A stretch of DNA of 64,000 nucleotides from Roseburia hominis (GCA_040702975.1 CP159990.1:3968001-4032000); one strand, 5' to 3'; counted from the stretch's first letter, positions 1-8,662 are shown. The notes: generated by a model not told the origin, from the sequence alone. Made by a program: numbers and translations.

Positions 1-68
1 TCTATTCAATTTGCTCCGCTACTCATAATAGCACTATATAGTATATCCGTCAATACACTTTTTCATTA

Positions 69-1361
69 CTAGCTGACTTTTAATTTAAACTTCTGAATCT
101 CCCGGTCCGTAGACACCTTCTCAATCATAGCCCCCAGGCTTCTGAGCTTCTCCTCGAATCGCTCATATCCCCTCTGGATATAAACAATATCATCCACAAA
201 GGTAAATCCCTCCGCCGCAAGTCCTGCGATGACAAGCGCTGCTCCGGCACGCAGATCCGGCGCGCTGACTCTCGCTCCGGAAAATCTCTTCACGCCCTCG
301 ATCGTAGCCGAGTTACCCTCAATCTTGACATTTGCTCCCATTCTTGCAAGCTCACCCAAATATTTAAAACGATTCTCAAAGATACTTTCCGTAATCGTAC
401 TTGTCCCTTTACACAGAGCTAAAGTAACGCCAATCTGTGGCTGCATATCTGTCGGGAATCCCGGATATGGCAGGGTCTTCACGTGTGTATTGCGCAAATC
501 TCCCTTGGACACCACGCGTACTGCATCATCCAACTCTTCTACCTCACAACCAATCTCCAACAGCTTCGCGATCGTCGCTTCCAGATGCTTTGGAATAACG
601 TTCGTGACCGTCACATCCCCACGGGTCGCTGCTGCCGCGAACATGAACGTACCAGCTTCAATCTGATCCGGAATAATGGAATATGTCGTCTTATGGAAAC
701 GGGAAACGCCGCGAATCTTGATCACGTCCGTTCCTGCGCCACGGATATTGGCTCCCATACTGTTCAGGAAATTGGCAACGTCAACTACATGCGGCTCCTT
801 CGCCACATTCTCCAGAATCGTCTGCCCTTCCGCCATGGAAGCAGCCATCATGACATTGATCGTCGCACCGACACTCACCACGTCAAAATAAATATGCTTC
901 CCGATCAGGCGGTCCGCCTCCGCAATAATCTTCCCATGCTCAATATCCACATATGCGCCCAGCGCACGAAAGCCCTTCAAATGCTGATCAATCGGACGGC
1001 TTCCGATATTACAGCCTCCCGGAAGAGCCACCTCCGCTTTCCTGTACTTCCCGAGCAGCGCCCCCAGCAGATAGTAAGAAGCCCTGATCTTCTTTATATA
1101 GTCATACTCAATATCAAAGTCTGTAATATTTCCTCCGTTGATCCTGACCGTGTGCCGGTCGACCCGATGTACGGAGGCACCGATTCCTGCAATTGCTTCC
1201 AGCAGTACATTGATGTCGTTTACATCCGGGAGATTATCAATCGTTACAGTCTCATCAGTCATGATTGCCGCGGCGAGAATCGCGAGTGCGGCATTCTTTG
1301 CACCGCCAATCTCAACTTCACCGACCAGCGGGTTTCCACCCTTAATTATATACTGTTCCAT
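69..1361 (-). CDS. murA: UDP-N-acetylglucosamine 1-carboxyvinyltransferase
   Basis: Cytoplasmic first committed enzyme of peptidoglycan synthesis: transfers enolpyruvate from phosphoenolpyruvate to UDP-GlcNAc. The 430-residue length is typical of the EPSP-synthase-like family. The substrate-binding lysine is seen at about residue 22 (GGAKNAAL) and the catalytic, fosfomycin-reactive cysteine in PGGCNIGSRPID at about residue 117. The C-terminal RGYERFEEKLRSLGA motif is also typical. The start is preceded by AGAGGTG. It is monocistronic in the window, with about 270 bp of AT-rich sequence separating it from the upstream shikimate kinase. Firmicutes often carry two paralogues (murA/murZ); the sequence alone does not say which this is. 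Identification as MurA-type is secure. Confidence 0.96.
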   Translation of the reverse strand: MEQYIIKGGNPLVGEVEIGGAKNAALAILAAAIMTDETVTIDNLPDVNDINVLLEAIAGIGASVHRVDRHTVRINGGNITDFDIEYDYIKKIRASYYLLGALLGKYRKAEVALPGGCNIGSRPIDQHLKGFRALGAYVDIEHGKIIAEADRLIGKHIYFDVVSVGATINVMMAASMAEGQTILENVAKEPHVVDVANFLNSMGANIRGAGTDVIKIRGVSRFHKTTYSIIPDQIEAGTFMFAAAATRGDVTVTNVIPKHLEATIAKLLEIGCEVEELDDAVRVVSKGDLRNTHVKTLPYPGFPTDMQPQIGVTLALCKGTSTITESIFENRFKYLGELARMGANVKIEGNSATIEGVKRFSGARVSAPDLRAGAALVIAGLAAEGFTFVDDIVYIQRGYERFEEKLRSLGAMIEKVSTDREIQKFKLKVS

Positions 1362-1630
1362 ATTGCACCTCTACTGATGGTTTCCTTCCCTTTTTAATTA
1401 TTTACCCCGTTTATTGTTACCAATCTATTTATTAGTATTGCTTGAAGTTCCAAGCTCATACTATCTTACTTTTACTATTAATGTCAGAAATTTCATAATG
1501 CGTTCAAAACGTTTTATCTAGCCGAAAAATGTTTTTACTTTTCGATTATAGCACACTCCGAGCACTTTGTAAAATTTTTTCTGAAGCTATCACAATTGCC
1601 TGTAAACATTTTGTAACATTTTTGTAAATT

Positions 1631-2134
1631 CTACACGAGTTCTTCCAATGCGTCCTGTACTTTCTCTATGGTTTCTTCCAGATTCATTCCATCCTCAGTA
1701 ATCGTAATATCGGCATATCTCTCAAACAATAAGACTCTTTCATCGTACAAATCTCTTATCGTCTGTCCGTCTCTGAGCGTAACTCCCCGCTTTTTTGCAT
1801 TCTTAAGCCGTGCACTTATGGTCTCATAAGAAGCCTTCAAATAAATAACGGTTCCAATCTTTTTGTAATGCTCCATAGCCTCCCTGCAGTACACCACGCT
1901 TCCTCCCGGTGAAATTACTGCCTTTTCTGCCTCTACGTCACGATTTACCTGATTCTCAATCTCCAGAAAGCCGTCGATCCCTTTCTCCGCAATAATCTCC
2001 CGCAGAAGACGTTTCTCCTGCTTTTGAATCAATAAATCCGTATCTATAAATTCATATCCTAATCTTTTTGCAATCACAACGCCTACCGTACTCTTACCCA
2101 CTGCCGGCATGCCGATAAAAATAATATTCTTCAT
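1631..2134 (-). CDS. aroK: Shikimate kinase
   Basis: Phosphorylates shikimate with ATP to shikimate-3-phosphate in the chorismate pathway. The 167 residues match the usual 160-175. The Walker A motif GMPAVGKST is at residues 8-16, followed by the FIDTD shikimate/magnesium-binding motif near residue 31 and the substrate-binding SPGGSVV segment near residue 75, where most homologues have GGG; the GGS form is a mild variant. The gene stands alone, not in an aro operon, between murA and a repeat-bearing spacer. Start chosen at the ATG directly before KNIIFIG; it follows AGAGAGATACT. Confidence 0.93.
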   Translation of the reverse strand: MKNIIFIGMPAVGKSTVGVVIAKRLGYEFIDTDLLIQKQEKRLLREIIAEKGIDGFLEIENQVNRDVEAEKAVISPGGSVVYCREAMEHYKKIGTVIYLKASYETISARLKNAKKRGVTLRDGQTIRDLYDERVLLFERYADITITEDGMNLEETIEKVQDALEELV

Positions 2135-2493
2135 AGTATCTCTCTCAATCTGTCATCTTCGTGATCTGTCTTTTTCCGTATAGTTACTCTCCCTGCGGCA
2201 TATTCAGCCGTATGCACCCGCTGATATAGCATATGCCATTTAATATACCCAAGGCACCCCGTATGGCCATTCGGCCGTTTCATAAGGTATACCCAAGGGC
2301 ATCCCGCATGGCCATTCGGCCGTTTCACAAGGTATACAAGGCGGTCTTTTTGACCGCCTCGCTATTATAGCACATTCATTTCTCATATGGCAACACTTTT
2401 CCCTTTTTACTACCGTCACCAGGATGAACATCCACTGGGCGTTTTTGTCGTATGCATGACAGCTAAAATGAGCTCTGTTTCCTGTTCCGTATC
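2135..2493. other. 359-bp intergenic stretch with repeats and a hairpin
   Basis: No gene is supported here. It holds two tandem copies of a 44/45-bp repeat (2244-2332), a short perfect hairpin (2339-2359, AGGCGGTC/GACCGCCT around a T5 loop) and a fragment at 2417-2463 resembling one at 5146-5193. Small ORFs through the repeats exist only because the 45-bp unit is a multiple of three and lacks stops. Confidence 0.6.
2244..2332. repeat. Two tandem copies of a 44/45-bp dispersed repeat
   Basis: Two units (2244-2287 and 2288-2332) each run TATACCCAAGG-GCATCCCG-CATGGCCATTCGGCCGTTTCA-AAGG. The same unit, inverted, occurs twice in tandem inside the DUF3810 gene at 47742-47831, and its core GGGATGCCCTTGGGTAT forms the hairpin at 3141-3189. 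It contains the internal palindrome GGCCATTCGGCC, near-symmetric. Nature unknown; it behaves like a short mobile or amplified intergenic element. Confidence 0.8.
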
Positions 2494-2937
2494 TTACCAA
2501 AGTAAATTTTTCCGGCATCTGCGGTGATTGCACCGCCTCCGCAACAATTCCTGATAGAGTAAAAGCTCCACCATATCCCGTACCCGGTCCGGCTTTTTGG
2601 ACTGCCGACGGCGATACGCCTGCCCGATGGCCTCCTCCTGCACGGTATCCGCTCCCCACTCTTCCATCTCCAATTCGTCGAACAGTTCTTCATCCATGAC
2701 TTTATCATAAATCCGCCGGCACATCAGGCGTAATTGAAGTTTATCCGGATATTCATCATAAATCATGCTGTTATCGTATTCCAGACGGTCACATTCTTCT
2801 TCCACATACGGAAGAATCCGTTTTGCCATATCAGGATACATACTTTTTAAGTATTCATAATCCCTTGCTTCCGTTTTGTCATCCGCGAAGAGAAACGGGG
2901 TGGGATACGCCATATAAAAAGGCAGTTTTGTTTCCAT
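2494..2937 (-). CDS. Hypothetical acidic/basic two-part protein
   Basis: I do not recognise this 147-residue protein. It has no signal peptide or membrane segment. The first two thirds are acidic and rich in Tyr, Asp and Glu (ETKLPFYMAYPTPF start, then EEECDRLEYDNS). The last third is strongly basic (YRRRQSKK, LLRRRCNHRRCRKN), suggesting a possible nucleic acid or ribosome contact. The motif AYPTPF near the N-terminus, predicted helices throughout and the coding-like composition argue for a real gene. The ATG is preceded by GTGTCCCC with only a weak Shine-Dalgarno sequence. It is flanked by repeat-rich spacers on both sides and is not in an obvious operon. Confidence 0.6.
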   Translation of the reverse strand: METKLPFYMAYPTPFLFADDKTEARDYEYLKSMYPDMAKRILPYVEEECDRLEYDNSMIYDEYPDKLQLRLMCRRIYDKVMDEELFDELEMEEWGADTVQEEAIGQAYRRRQSKKPDRVRDMVELLLYQELLRRRCNHRRCRKNLLW

Positions 2938-3275
2938 GGGGACACACTTCCATTTTCTGAGATTATGCTATATTATATGTAAATTCATAGCATAATGTGA
3001 ACTTTTGCCCTCTCGCCAAAATAAGGTCCATCAAACATGATTTCAGACATACCTGGCAGTCAAAACAAAGACCGCCGGACCTTCACTTAGGCATACCTGG
3101 CAACGTCAAAATGCCCGGCAAGAAATATATTCTCCAAATGCATACCCAAGGGCATCCCGTTATAGCCATACGGGATGCCCTTGGGTATGATATTTGAAAC
3201 CTATTCCTTTACCGGACATCTTTTATGCTATCTGATCTCTAAAAAATGTGTGCCGTAATTAAAACGAATTTCCGC
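2938..3275. other. 338-bp intergenic stretch with palindromic repeats
   Basis: Contains no supported gene. Two similar segments, CATACCTGGCAGTC (from about 3049) and GCATACCTGGCAACGTC (from about 3103), are followed by the perfect 20-bp-arm hairpin at 3141-3189. Related CAGGTATGCTTGGCAAC and CAGGTGTACCCGGCAAC words occur near 5177 and 30963, so this spacer is built from dispersed repeat pieces. Confidence 0.55.
3141..3189. repeat. Perfect 20-bp inverted repeat of the dispersed family
   Basis: Arms 3141-3160 and 3170-3189 are exact reverse complements around a 9-nt loop (TATAGCCAT). The arm CATACCCAAGGGCATCCCGT is the core of the 45-bp repeat at 2244-2332 and 47742-47831. It lies just 3' of the binding-protein gene, so it may act as its transcript-stabilising or terminating hairpin, but no T-run follows on either strand, which argues against a classical terminator. 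Confidence 0.8.
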
Positions 3276-4487
3276 CTAATACATCACTCGTTCAATTACC
3301 TGATCCTTCATGTTATCGGCAGTGACCCAGGTATAACCCGTGTCGACCTGCGCTTCGTTCCCCTGCTCCAGAACAGCGCGGGCACACGCGATCACCGTGG
3401 CGTAACCGATTCCATACGGGTTCTGAACAATCAAGCCTTCCAGTTTCCCCTCTTCGAGTAATTTGAGTTGATCCTCCCCGCCGTCGAAGCTGACCACTTT
3501 CACGTCTGACTTTTCCAGTTCTTCCAGAACGCCGACCACCAGCTTCGCACCGGTCTCATTCGTCGTATAAATCGCTTTTACATTCGGGTGCTGCTGCAGG
3601 AGATAGCGGATCACATCCTCCTGGGAAATATCAATTTCCTCATCTTCCGTCTCAGGCATCTCTTCCTGTGTGCCTTCCGGCGCTGCTTCTTCTCCCTGCT
3701 CAGTCTCCTCTGAAGAAGGCTTTTGCCCCTCTGTCATCGTTTTCTTCATCTCTTCCAATTCGTCCAGATGATAGCTGACGGCAACAGTCACATTCGGATA
3801 CTTTTCTTTTAACGCATTTACAAAAGCCGATTCACGCTGTACGGCGGAAGTGGACTTCGTGTCATGTGCAACGATCAGTACTTCTCCTTCATCGCCGATG
3901 CTGGCGCTGAGCTTGCTTGCCGCCATCGCCGCTGCCTCCGGATTATTCGTATCTACCATGGATACGATATTCTGATAAGTCGTTCCCGAATCAAACGCTA
4001 CGACCGGAATCCCATTCTCGACAGCCAGATCAAACTGAACCTCACAGGCTGCTGCGTCCACTGCCGCGATTCCTACTGCCGCCGGGTATCTCGCCAGCTC
4101 TTCATCCAGAATATTCACCTGATCGTCCACATCGTCCTCTGCTGCCGGTGCCGAATAAGTCAGCTTTATTTTGTCTTCTCCTTTGTAGCCCAGCATTTCG
4201 TTGATCTCGTCCACTGCCGCTTCTGCGCCCTTTCTCACCTCAGACCAATAGGCCGACGATTTTCCTCTTCCAATAATGGAAATATTCGTCCCGGCTTCCA
4301 GCTTAAGCCCGTTCACATTCCTATAAGCTGAGGGCTGGATCATATCCAGATTGCCCTGATGAGCCTTCTCCTCTTTCCCCGGCCCCAAATTTGCTCCGCC
4401 CTCTTCTTTATCCTCATTCGTCTTACATCCTGTGACAGAGATCACAAGACACATTAGCACAGCCAAAATGCTCCATCGTCTTCTCAT
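3276..4487 (-). CDS. Sugar-type substrate-binding lipoprotein with acidic insert
   Basis: Probable extracellular lipid-anchored binding protein of the ribose/LacI-like periplasmic-binding fold (type I). The signal peptide ends in the lipobox VTGC at about residue 21. N-lobe motifs such as NISIIGRGKSSAYWSEV and VGIAAVDAAACEVQFDLAVE and C-lobe motifs IYTTNETGAKLVVGVLEE and KVVSFDGGEDQLKLL fit the family. A Glu/Pro-rich, low-complexity stretch of about 40 residues (roughly 250-295) interrupts the fold between the lobes, which is unusual. No permease or ATPase neighbours exist, so it is either an orphan receptor or works with a distant transporter. GGAG precedes the start. Ligand unknown. Confidence 0.85.
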   Translation of the reverse strand: MRRRWSILAVLMCLVISVTGCKTNEDKEEGGANLGPGKEEKAHQGNLDMIQPSAYRNVNGLKLEAGTNISIIGRGKSSAYWSEVRKGAEAAVDEINEMLGYKGEDKIKLTYSAPAAEDDVDDQVNILDEELARYPAAVGIAAVDAAACEVQFDLAVENGIPVVAFDSGTTYQNIVSMVDTNNPEAAAMAASKLSASIGDEGEVLIVAHDTKSTSAVQRESAFVNALKEKYPNVTVAVSYHLDELEEMKKTMTEGQKPSSEETEQGEEAAPEGTQEEMPETEDEEIDISQEDVIRYLLQQHPNVKAIYTTNETGAKLVVGVLEELEKSDVKVVSFDGGEDQLKLLEEGKLEGLIVQNPYGIGYATVIACARAVLEQGNEAQVDTGYTWVTADNMKDQVIERVMY

Positions 4488-4693
4488 AACATTCGCTCCA
4501 TTCCGTCTGTTCCCGCCAGTGCTTCCTCACACTGGCTATTTGGCATACCATACAGGAAGCTCTGTATTTTCCTGTATCTCTTATCTGTTCCTTATTACGC
4601 GGCGTCCGCCTGCCGGCAGCATGTCTCAGAAGCCGTCCGTATAAGTGTGAGTATTCTAATAGTATGCTGATCACTTACCATTTTATCAATCGT

Positions 4694-4722
4694 ACAATAC
4701 GTCCAAAATTGTACAGTATCAA
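4694..4722 (-). promoter_or_regulatory. Candidate promoter/operator of the binding lipoprotein
   Basis: On the minus strand TTGATA (4717-4722) and TATTGT (4694-4699) are separated by 17 bp. The spacer holds an inverted repeat GTACAAT (4692-4698) / ATTGTAC (4708-4714), placed like a repressor operator. Promoter boxes are only moderate matches, so this is inference. Confidence 0.4.
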
Positions 4723-4833
4723 CTATACACTAAAACCATCAAAAAGAGTATAAAAAATTCTTAAGATTTCGTAAATATTCTTTTATGCCCAATTCTTTCC
4801 TGAAAATGTACTAAATTTAAAGCATTTTTGCCC

Positions 4834-4862
4834 TTGTATATTTTGCCCGAATGTATTAGAAT
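4834..4862 (+). promoter_or_regulatory. Candidate promoter of the ferredoxin gene
   Basis: TTGTAT (4834-4839), a 17-bp spacer and TAGAAT (4857-4862) lie about 50 bp upstream of the ferredoxin start. The -10 box is a 5/6 match; the -35 box is weak. Confidence 0.45.
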
Positions 4863-4912
4863 AGAGGCATAAAAACAGCCTAAACTGTTAAATAAAAAGG
4901 AGGATACATATT

Positions 4913-5083
4913 ATGGCACACGTAATTTCTGATGAATGTGTAAGCTGCGGCGCTTGCGAAAGCGAATGCCCAGTAGGAGCTATCTCTATGGGCGACGATC
5001 ATATGCAGATCGATGCTGATGCATGTGTAGACTGTGGCGCTTGCGAAGCTGCATGTCCGACAGGAGCTATTTCTGCTGAGTAA
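4913..5083 (+). CDS. Bacterial 2[4Fe-4S] ferredoxin
   Basis: A 56-residue small electron carrier, as expected for clostridial-type ferredoxins. Two CxxCxxCxxxCP clusters are seen: C9VSCGACESECP and C38VDCGACEAACP, each followed by the usual GAIS. The internal symmetry shows the ancient duplication typical of the family. The start has a strong AAGGAGG (4897-4903) nine bases upstream. It is monocistronic, with its own promoter and a possible terminator at 5196-5242. It probably serves central fermentative redox enzymes such as pyruvate:ferredoxin oxidoreductase or hydrogenase, though the partner cannot be read from the context. Confidence 0.96.
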   Translation: MAHVISDECVSCGACESECPVGAISMGDDHMQIDADACVDCGACEAACPTGAISAE

Positions 5084-5195
5084 TCATTCAACTGATCAGA
5101 CAGACTGGCATGAAGATCCATCGGATTTTCACCAGTTATACTTAGCACCAAGATGAACGTCCACTGGACGTTCACTCAGGTATGCTTGGCAACAC

Positions 5196-5242
5196 AAAGA
5201 AGGCCGGATTTTGTGACTAACACATATCCAGGTCTTCTTTTT
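5196..5242 (+). terminator. Possible terminator after the ferredoxin gene
   Basis: AAGAAGGCC near 5199 can pair with GGTCTTCTT near 5231, followed by a T-run. The loop is long, so confidence is modest. The preceding 5146-5193 segment holds the near-perfect palindrome GAACGTCCACTGGACGTTC, part of a second small repeat shared with 2417-2463. Confidence 0.4.
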
Positions 5243-5370
5243 TATTTGCCACGCACAATTTGTCGAACGATTTTTCCTCCATTTCCCTCATATTGTGTTA
5301 AAATAAACTTGTTAAACAACCTGATACATATTCAAAAAGGTTAAGAAATCTAAATAAGGGGGTATCTCGT

Positions 5371-6012
5371 ATGGGCGACGTTCATTACATGATATCGGAA
5401 AGCGCCAAACAGGTAGGTGTAGAATCTCACGTTCTTCGCTACTGGGAGGAAGAACTGGATCTTCCTATCGGCCGCACCGAAATGGGACATCGTTACTATA
5501 CGGAAGAAGATATACAGCTATTTTGCTGTATCAAAGAACTAAAAGAACAGGGTATGCAGCTTAAAGAAATAAAGGAAGTGATCCCGGACATTCTCCGGGC
5601 CAAAAGACTACTCAGGACCAAATCCCACACTTCCTCTCTGCCCCAGACAAATCCTCACCAAAACACTCCCGCATCATCAAACACCTCAGAATTTCCATCG
5701 GAAGCCTCCGTTTCCGACCAGATAGAAGTCCTGAACACTTCCCCCGACCTGGAGCATATCCGCTCCCTCTTCGGCGAAGTCATACAGGAAACCATACAGA
5801 ACAACAACAAAATCCTGGAAGAAAACATCTTCAAAAGCATCACCGAAAAAGTGACCAAAGACATGGACTTCCTCCTCCAGGCCAAAGAACGCCAGGAAGA
5901 AGACCGCTACCGCAAACTGGACCACCTGATCCGCCAGCAGCAGGCCTCCCGCAAAGAAGCCTCCCGCCCCACCCCCGCCCGCTACCTGCGCCGCATTTTC
6001 GGGGAAAACTAA
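5371..6012 (+). CDS. MerR-type HTH transcriptional regulator
   Basis: A 213-residue DNA-binding regulator. The N-terminal winged-helix MerR domain (about 1-75) shows ISESAKQVGVESHVLRYWE for the recognition region and GHRYYTEEDIQLFCCIKELKEQGM for the wing and second helix. A Ser/Thr/Asn/Pro-rich linker follows (about 88-120). The C-terminal half is predicted coiled coil (EENIFKSITEKV, RQEEDRYRKLDHLIRQQQ) and ends in a basic tail. No metal-binding cysteines of the classical CueR/ZntR type are present, so the signal is unknown. The start is chosen at ATG after AAGGGGG. It is followed by a strong bidirectional terminator. The target genes are unknown. Confidence 0.85.
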   Translation: MGDVHYMISESAKQVGVESHVLRYWEEELDLPIGRTEMGHRYYTEEDIQLFCCIKELKEQGMQLKEIKEVIPDILRAKRLLRTKSHTSSLPQTNPHQNTPASSNTSEFPSEASVSDQIEVLNTSPDLEHIRSLFGEVIQETIQNNNKILEENIFKSITEKVTKDMDFLLQAKERQEEDRYRKLDHLIRQQQASRKEASRPTPARYLRRIFGEN

Positions 6013-6117
6013 ACACACACATTTACATAAGGCCTTGGTATTAGCCCTCCCTAATATCACCCTCTTCACTCAACCATGCTGCGCAGACAAGCCCAACACT
6101 TTATGCTCAGCAACCGC

Positions 6118-6154
6118 AAAAAGAGACAAGCCCCCACGGTGCCTGTCTCTTTTT
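6118..6154. terminator. Bidirectional Rho-independent terminator
   Basis: Perfect 11-bp arms AAAAAGAGACA (6118-6128) and TGTCTCTTTTT (6144-6154) around a GC-rich loop. The A-run and T-run let it serve both the rightward MerR gene and the leftward fructose operon ending at 6275. Confidence 0.8.
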
Positions 6155-6274
6155 AAACTCGCTATCCGCTGCCTTGCAAGCCCACCATTTCCCGTCTTAT
6201 ACCTCACATCTCCCGTCTTGTAGCTCATCAGGTCGGCGCAAGGGAATGTATGCGCACCGGACGCCCTACAACAC

Positions 6275-7018
6275 TTATTCCACCACTACCACATTCTCAC
6301 ACTCTTCATACCCCACGACCATCTTCTCCGTAATGATCCTCGTCCCCTGAAATCCTGCAAACGTCACCGAACTGATCTGACCGAACTTAGAGCTGTCGCA
6401 AAGCACAAAGCATTCCTTGCACTGTTCCATCGCAGTTCTCTTCACCATCGCCTCATTTGCATCGGGGGTGGTACACCCGCTTTTCTTTGTCACACCATTC
6501 GTCCCAAAGAACCCTTTGGTAAAATGATACTCCCGAAGTGTCCGCATAGCCTGATTCCCGACCACTGCCTCCGTCGAACCCTTCAGTTCTCCGCCTACCA
6601 GCAGCACCTTCATTCCCCGGGTAACCAACCTCTGGGCATGAGAGACTGCATTTGTCACAAAAGTGGCACTTTTTTCCTCTATATAATCCAACATATGCGC
6701 CGTGGTCGTCCCTGCATCCAGGTAGACAAAATCCTCCGGCTCAATAAGAGCTGCGGCATAACGGGCAATCCTGCGCTTCTCCTCCCGGTTCAGATCGCTC
6801 TTCTGAGCGACTGTATACTCGTGCGCCGTCACCCGGCTCTCCTTCGCAACCGCCCCGCCGAAGACCTTCACCAGCTTCCCTTCCTTATCCAAAGCCGTAA
6901 TGTCCCGGCGTACCGTGGATTCGGAGGTGTTAAGGATCTCCTTCACCTCCGTCACGGTAATACTTCCCCTTTCACTAAGAAGTTTTAAAATCATCTCATG
7001 TCGCTGCTCTGTTAACAT
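6275..7018 (-). CDS. fruR: DeoR-family fructose operon repressor
   Basis: A 247-residue DeoR/GlpR-type repressor and last gene of the fructose operon. The N-terminal HTH (about 1-55) carries the family signature MLTEQRHEMILKLL and VTEVKEILNTSESTVRRDI. The C-terminal sugar-phosphate isomerase-like sensor domain contains DAGTTTAHML and the GGELKGST loop typical of phosphosugar binding. Its ATG follows the ptsI stop codon with no gap, so translation is probably coupled. By family and context it should repress this operon and release on fructose-1-phosphate. Probable operators lie at 12115-12132 and 12188-12205. Confidence 0.88.
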   Translation of the reverse strand: MLTEQRHEMILKLLSERGSITVTEVKEILNTSESTVRRDITALDKEGKLVKVFGGAVAKESRVTAHEYTVAQKSDLNREEKRRIARYAAALIEPEDFVYLDAGTTTAHMLDYIEEKSATFVTNAVSHAQRLVTRGMKVLLVGGELKGSTEAVVGNQAMRTLREYHFTKGFFGTNGVTKKSGCTTPDANEAMVKRTAMEQCKECFVLCDSSKFGQISSVTFAGFQGTRIITEKMVVGYEECENVVVVE

Positions 7019-8662
7019 TTATTTTCCCGCCTTATACTCTTCCACGTTGGTTTCCAGCACGATCTTGCGGATTGGAAGAACACTGCCCGGTGAAACAGAA
7101 AGTTCATCGACTCCCATGGCAAGAAACTCCCTGGTAAGGCTCATATCTGCTCCAAGTTCACCGCAGATTCCCGCCCAGATTCCTGCCTTGTGCGCATTCT
7201 CCACCACCATGGAAATCATACGGAGAATCGCCGGGTGATGCGGATCGTAGAACTCATCCAGTTTCGTATTCTGACGATCGATCGCCAGTGTATACTGGGT
7301 CAGATCATTCGTCCCGATACTGAAGAAATCCACTTCCTTCGCAAGCTCGTCACTCATTAAGGCAGCCGCCGGAGTCTCGATCATGATTCCCTGTTCCGGC
7401 TCTCCAAAAGCGATTCCCTGTTCCGTAAGTTCTTCCTTCACAGAAGATACCACTTCCTGAATTCTCTTAATCTCCTTCATGCTGGTAATCATCGGATACA
7501 TAATTGCTATTTTTCCAAAGACACTGGCTCTGAATAAGGCGCGAAGCTGTGTTCTGAACACCTCCGGGCGCGTCAGGCAGATTCGGATCGCGCGATATCC
7601 CAGAGCCGGATTCTCCTCATGCTCCAATTCAAAATAGTCGCACTGCTTATCAGCTCCAATATCCAATGTACGAATGATGACTCTCTTTCCCGCCATCGTC
7701 TCCGCTACCTGCTTATAAATCTGAAACTGTTCTTCCTCAGTCGGATAGTGATCCTTTTCCAGATAAATGAATTCACTTCGGAAAAGTCCGATTCCTCCCG
7801 CGTCATTTTTAAGAACCGTCGCCAGGTCTTTGATGTTTCCAATGTTAGCATACAACATCACTTTTTGACCGTCAAGCGTAACATTTTCCTTCCCCTTCAA
7901 GGTCTGGAGTAATTCCTTTTTCTCCTGTTCCTCCATCTGCCGCTTCTTCATATCCGCAAGCGTCTCCTCGTCCGGGTCTACATAGAAAACTCCCTTTCCT
8001 CCGTCGACAATTCCCAACTTCCCGTCGATATCCTCATCCAGCGAAAGCGAAGTCCCTATGAGTGCCGGAATCGCCATGGTCCTGGCCAGAATGGCGGTGT
8101 GTGAATTTAAGGAACCGTGAACAGTCACAAAAGACAACACCATATCCTTGTCAAGCTGTACCGTCTCCGACGGCGCCAGATCGTCCGCTACAATAATCGC
8201 CGGTTCACTGGTATCAGCCGCTGCCCCTGCCTTGCCGTCAAGGACATTCAGAAGTCTTTCAGAGATATCTTTCACATCGGCTGCCCGTTCCCTCATATAA
8301 TCATCGTCCATCGCGGCAAACATCTGTGCAAAGTTATCACCGGTCGTGGCAACTGCGTACTCTACATTGACCTCCTGGCTGCGAACAATATTTTCAATCG
8401 AATCATTGTAATCATCGTCGTCCAGCATCATCTGATGTACTTCAAAAATTGCCGCATTGGCTTCGCCTACTTCCTTAAGCGCTTTATCGTATAACCCCTG
8501 AAGCTGCTCCATCGCCACCATCTTCGCTGCCTGATAACGCTTCATCTCTGCGTCTGCGTCCATGATTTTCACACGTTTTACCTGCTGTTCCCCTTTTTTG
8601 TAAACACTGATCCTGCCAATGGCAATCCCGCCAAAAACACTCTTTCCATAATATGTGTTCAT
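7019..8662 (-). CDS. ptsI: PTS enzyme I (phosphoenolpyruvate-protein phosphotransferase)
   Basis: Takes phosphate from phosphoenolpyruvate and passes it to HPr. 547 residues from the chosen ATG (before NTYYGK), which has AGGAGA seven bases upstream; a longer start seven codons upstream lacks a good site. The active-site histidine lies in GSLNSHTAILART near residue 180. The PEP-binding barrel motifs GIGLFRSEFIY and the C-terminal DFFSIGTNDLTQY and GICGELGAD are intact. Its place inside the fru operon, downstream of ptsH, gives the sugar system its own phosphate relay or makes this the genome's only copy; the window cannot decide. Confidence 0.95.
   Translation of the reverse strand: MNTYYGKSVFGGIAIGRISVYKKGEQQVKRVKIMDADAEMKRYQAAKMVAMEQLQGLYDKALKEVGEANAAIFEVHQMMLDDDDYNDSIENIVRSQEVNVEYAVATTGDNFAQMFAAMDDDYMRERAADVKDISERLLNVLDGKAGAAADTSEPAIIVADDLAPSETVQLDKDMVLSFVTVHGSLNSHTAILARTMAIPALIGTSLSLDEDIDGKLGIVDGGKGVFYVDPDEETLADMKKRQMEEQEKKELLQTLKGKENVTLDGQKVMLYANIGNIKDLATVLKNDAGGIGLFRSEFIYLEKDHYPTEEEQFQIYKQVAETMAGKRVIIRTLDIGADKQCDYFELEHEENPALGYRAIRICLTRPEVFRTQLRALFRASVFGKIAIMYPMITSMKEIKRIQEVVSSVKEELTEQGIAFGEPEQGIMIETPAAALMSDELAKEVDFFSIGTNDLTQYTLAIDRQNTKLDEFYDPHHPAILRMISMVVENAHKAGIWAGICGELGADMSLTREFLAMGVDELSVSPGSVLPIRKIVLETNVEEYKAGK

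Larger units (their letters stand above)
4488..4912. other. 425-bp divergent intergenic region
   Basis: Separates the leftward binding-protein gene from the rightward ferredoxin gene. It holds a promoter for each (4694-4722 minus, 4834-4862 plus). The roughly 200-nt leader of the binding-protein transcript contains short hairpins, for example ACAGGAA/TTCCTGT near 4550-4573 and CAGTG/CACTG near 4520-4540. No known riboswitch was recognised. Confidence 0.5.

Noticed and set aside
2131..2328. 65-codon frame through the tandem repeats
   Set aside because: Exists only because the 45-bp repeat lacks stops; no coding signal outside the repeats.
4488..4690. Riboswitch in the leader of the binding lipoprotein
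   Set aside because: Short hairpins are present but none of the known aptamer cores could be recognised.
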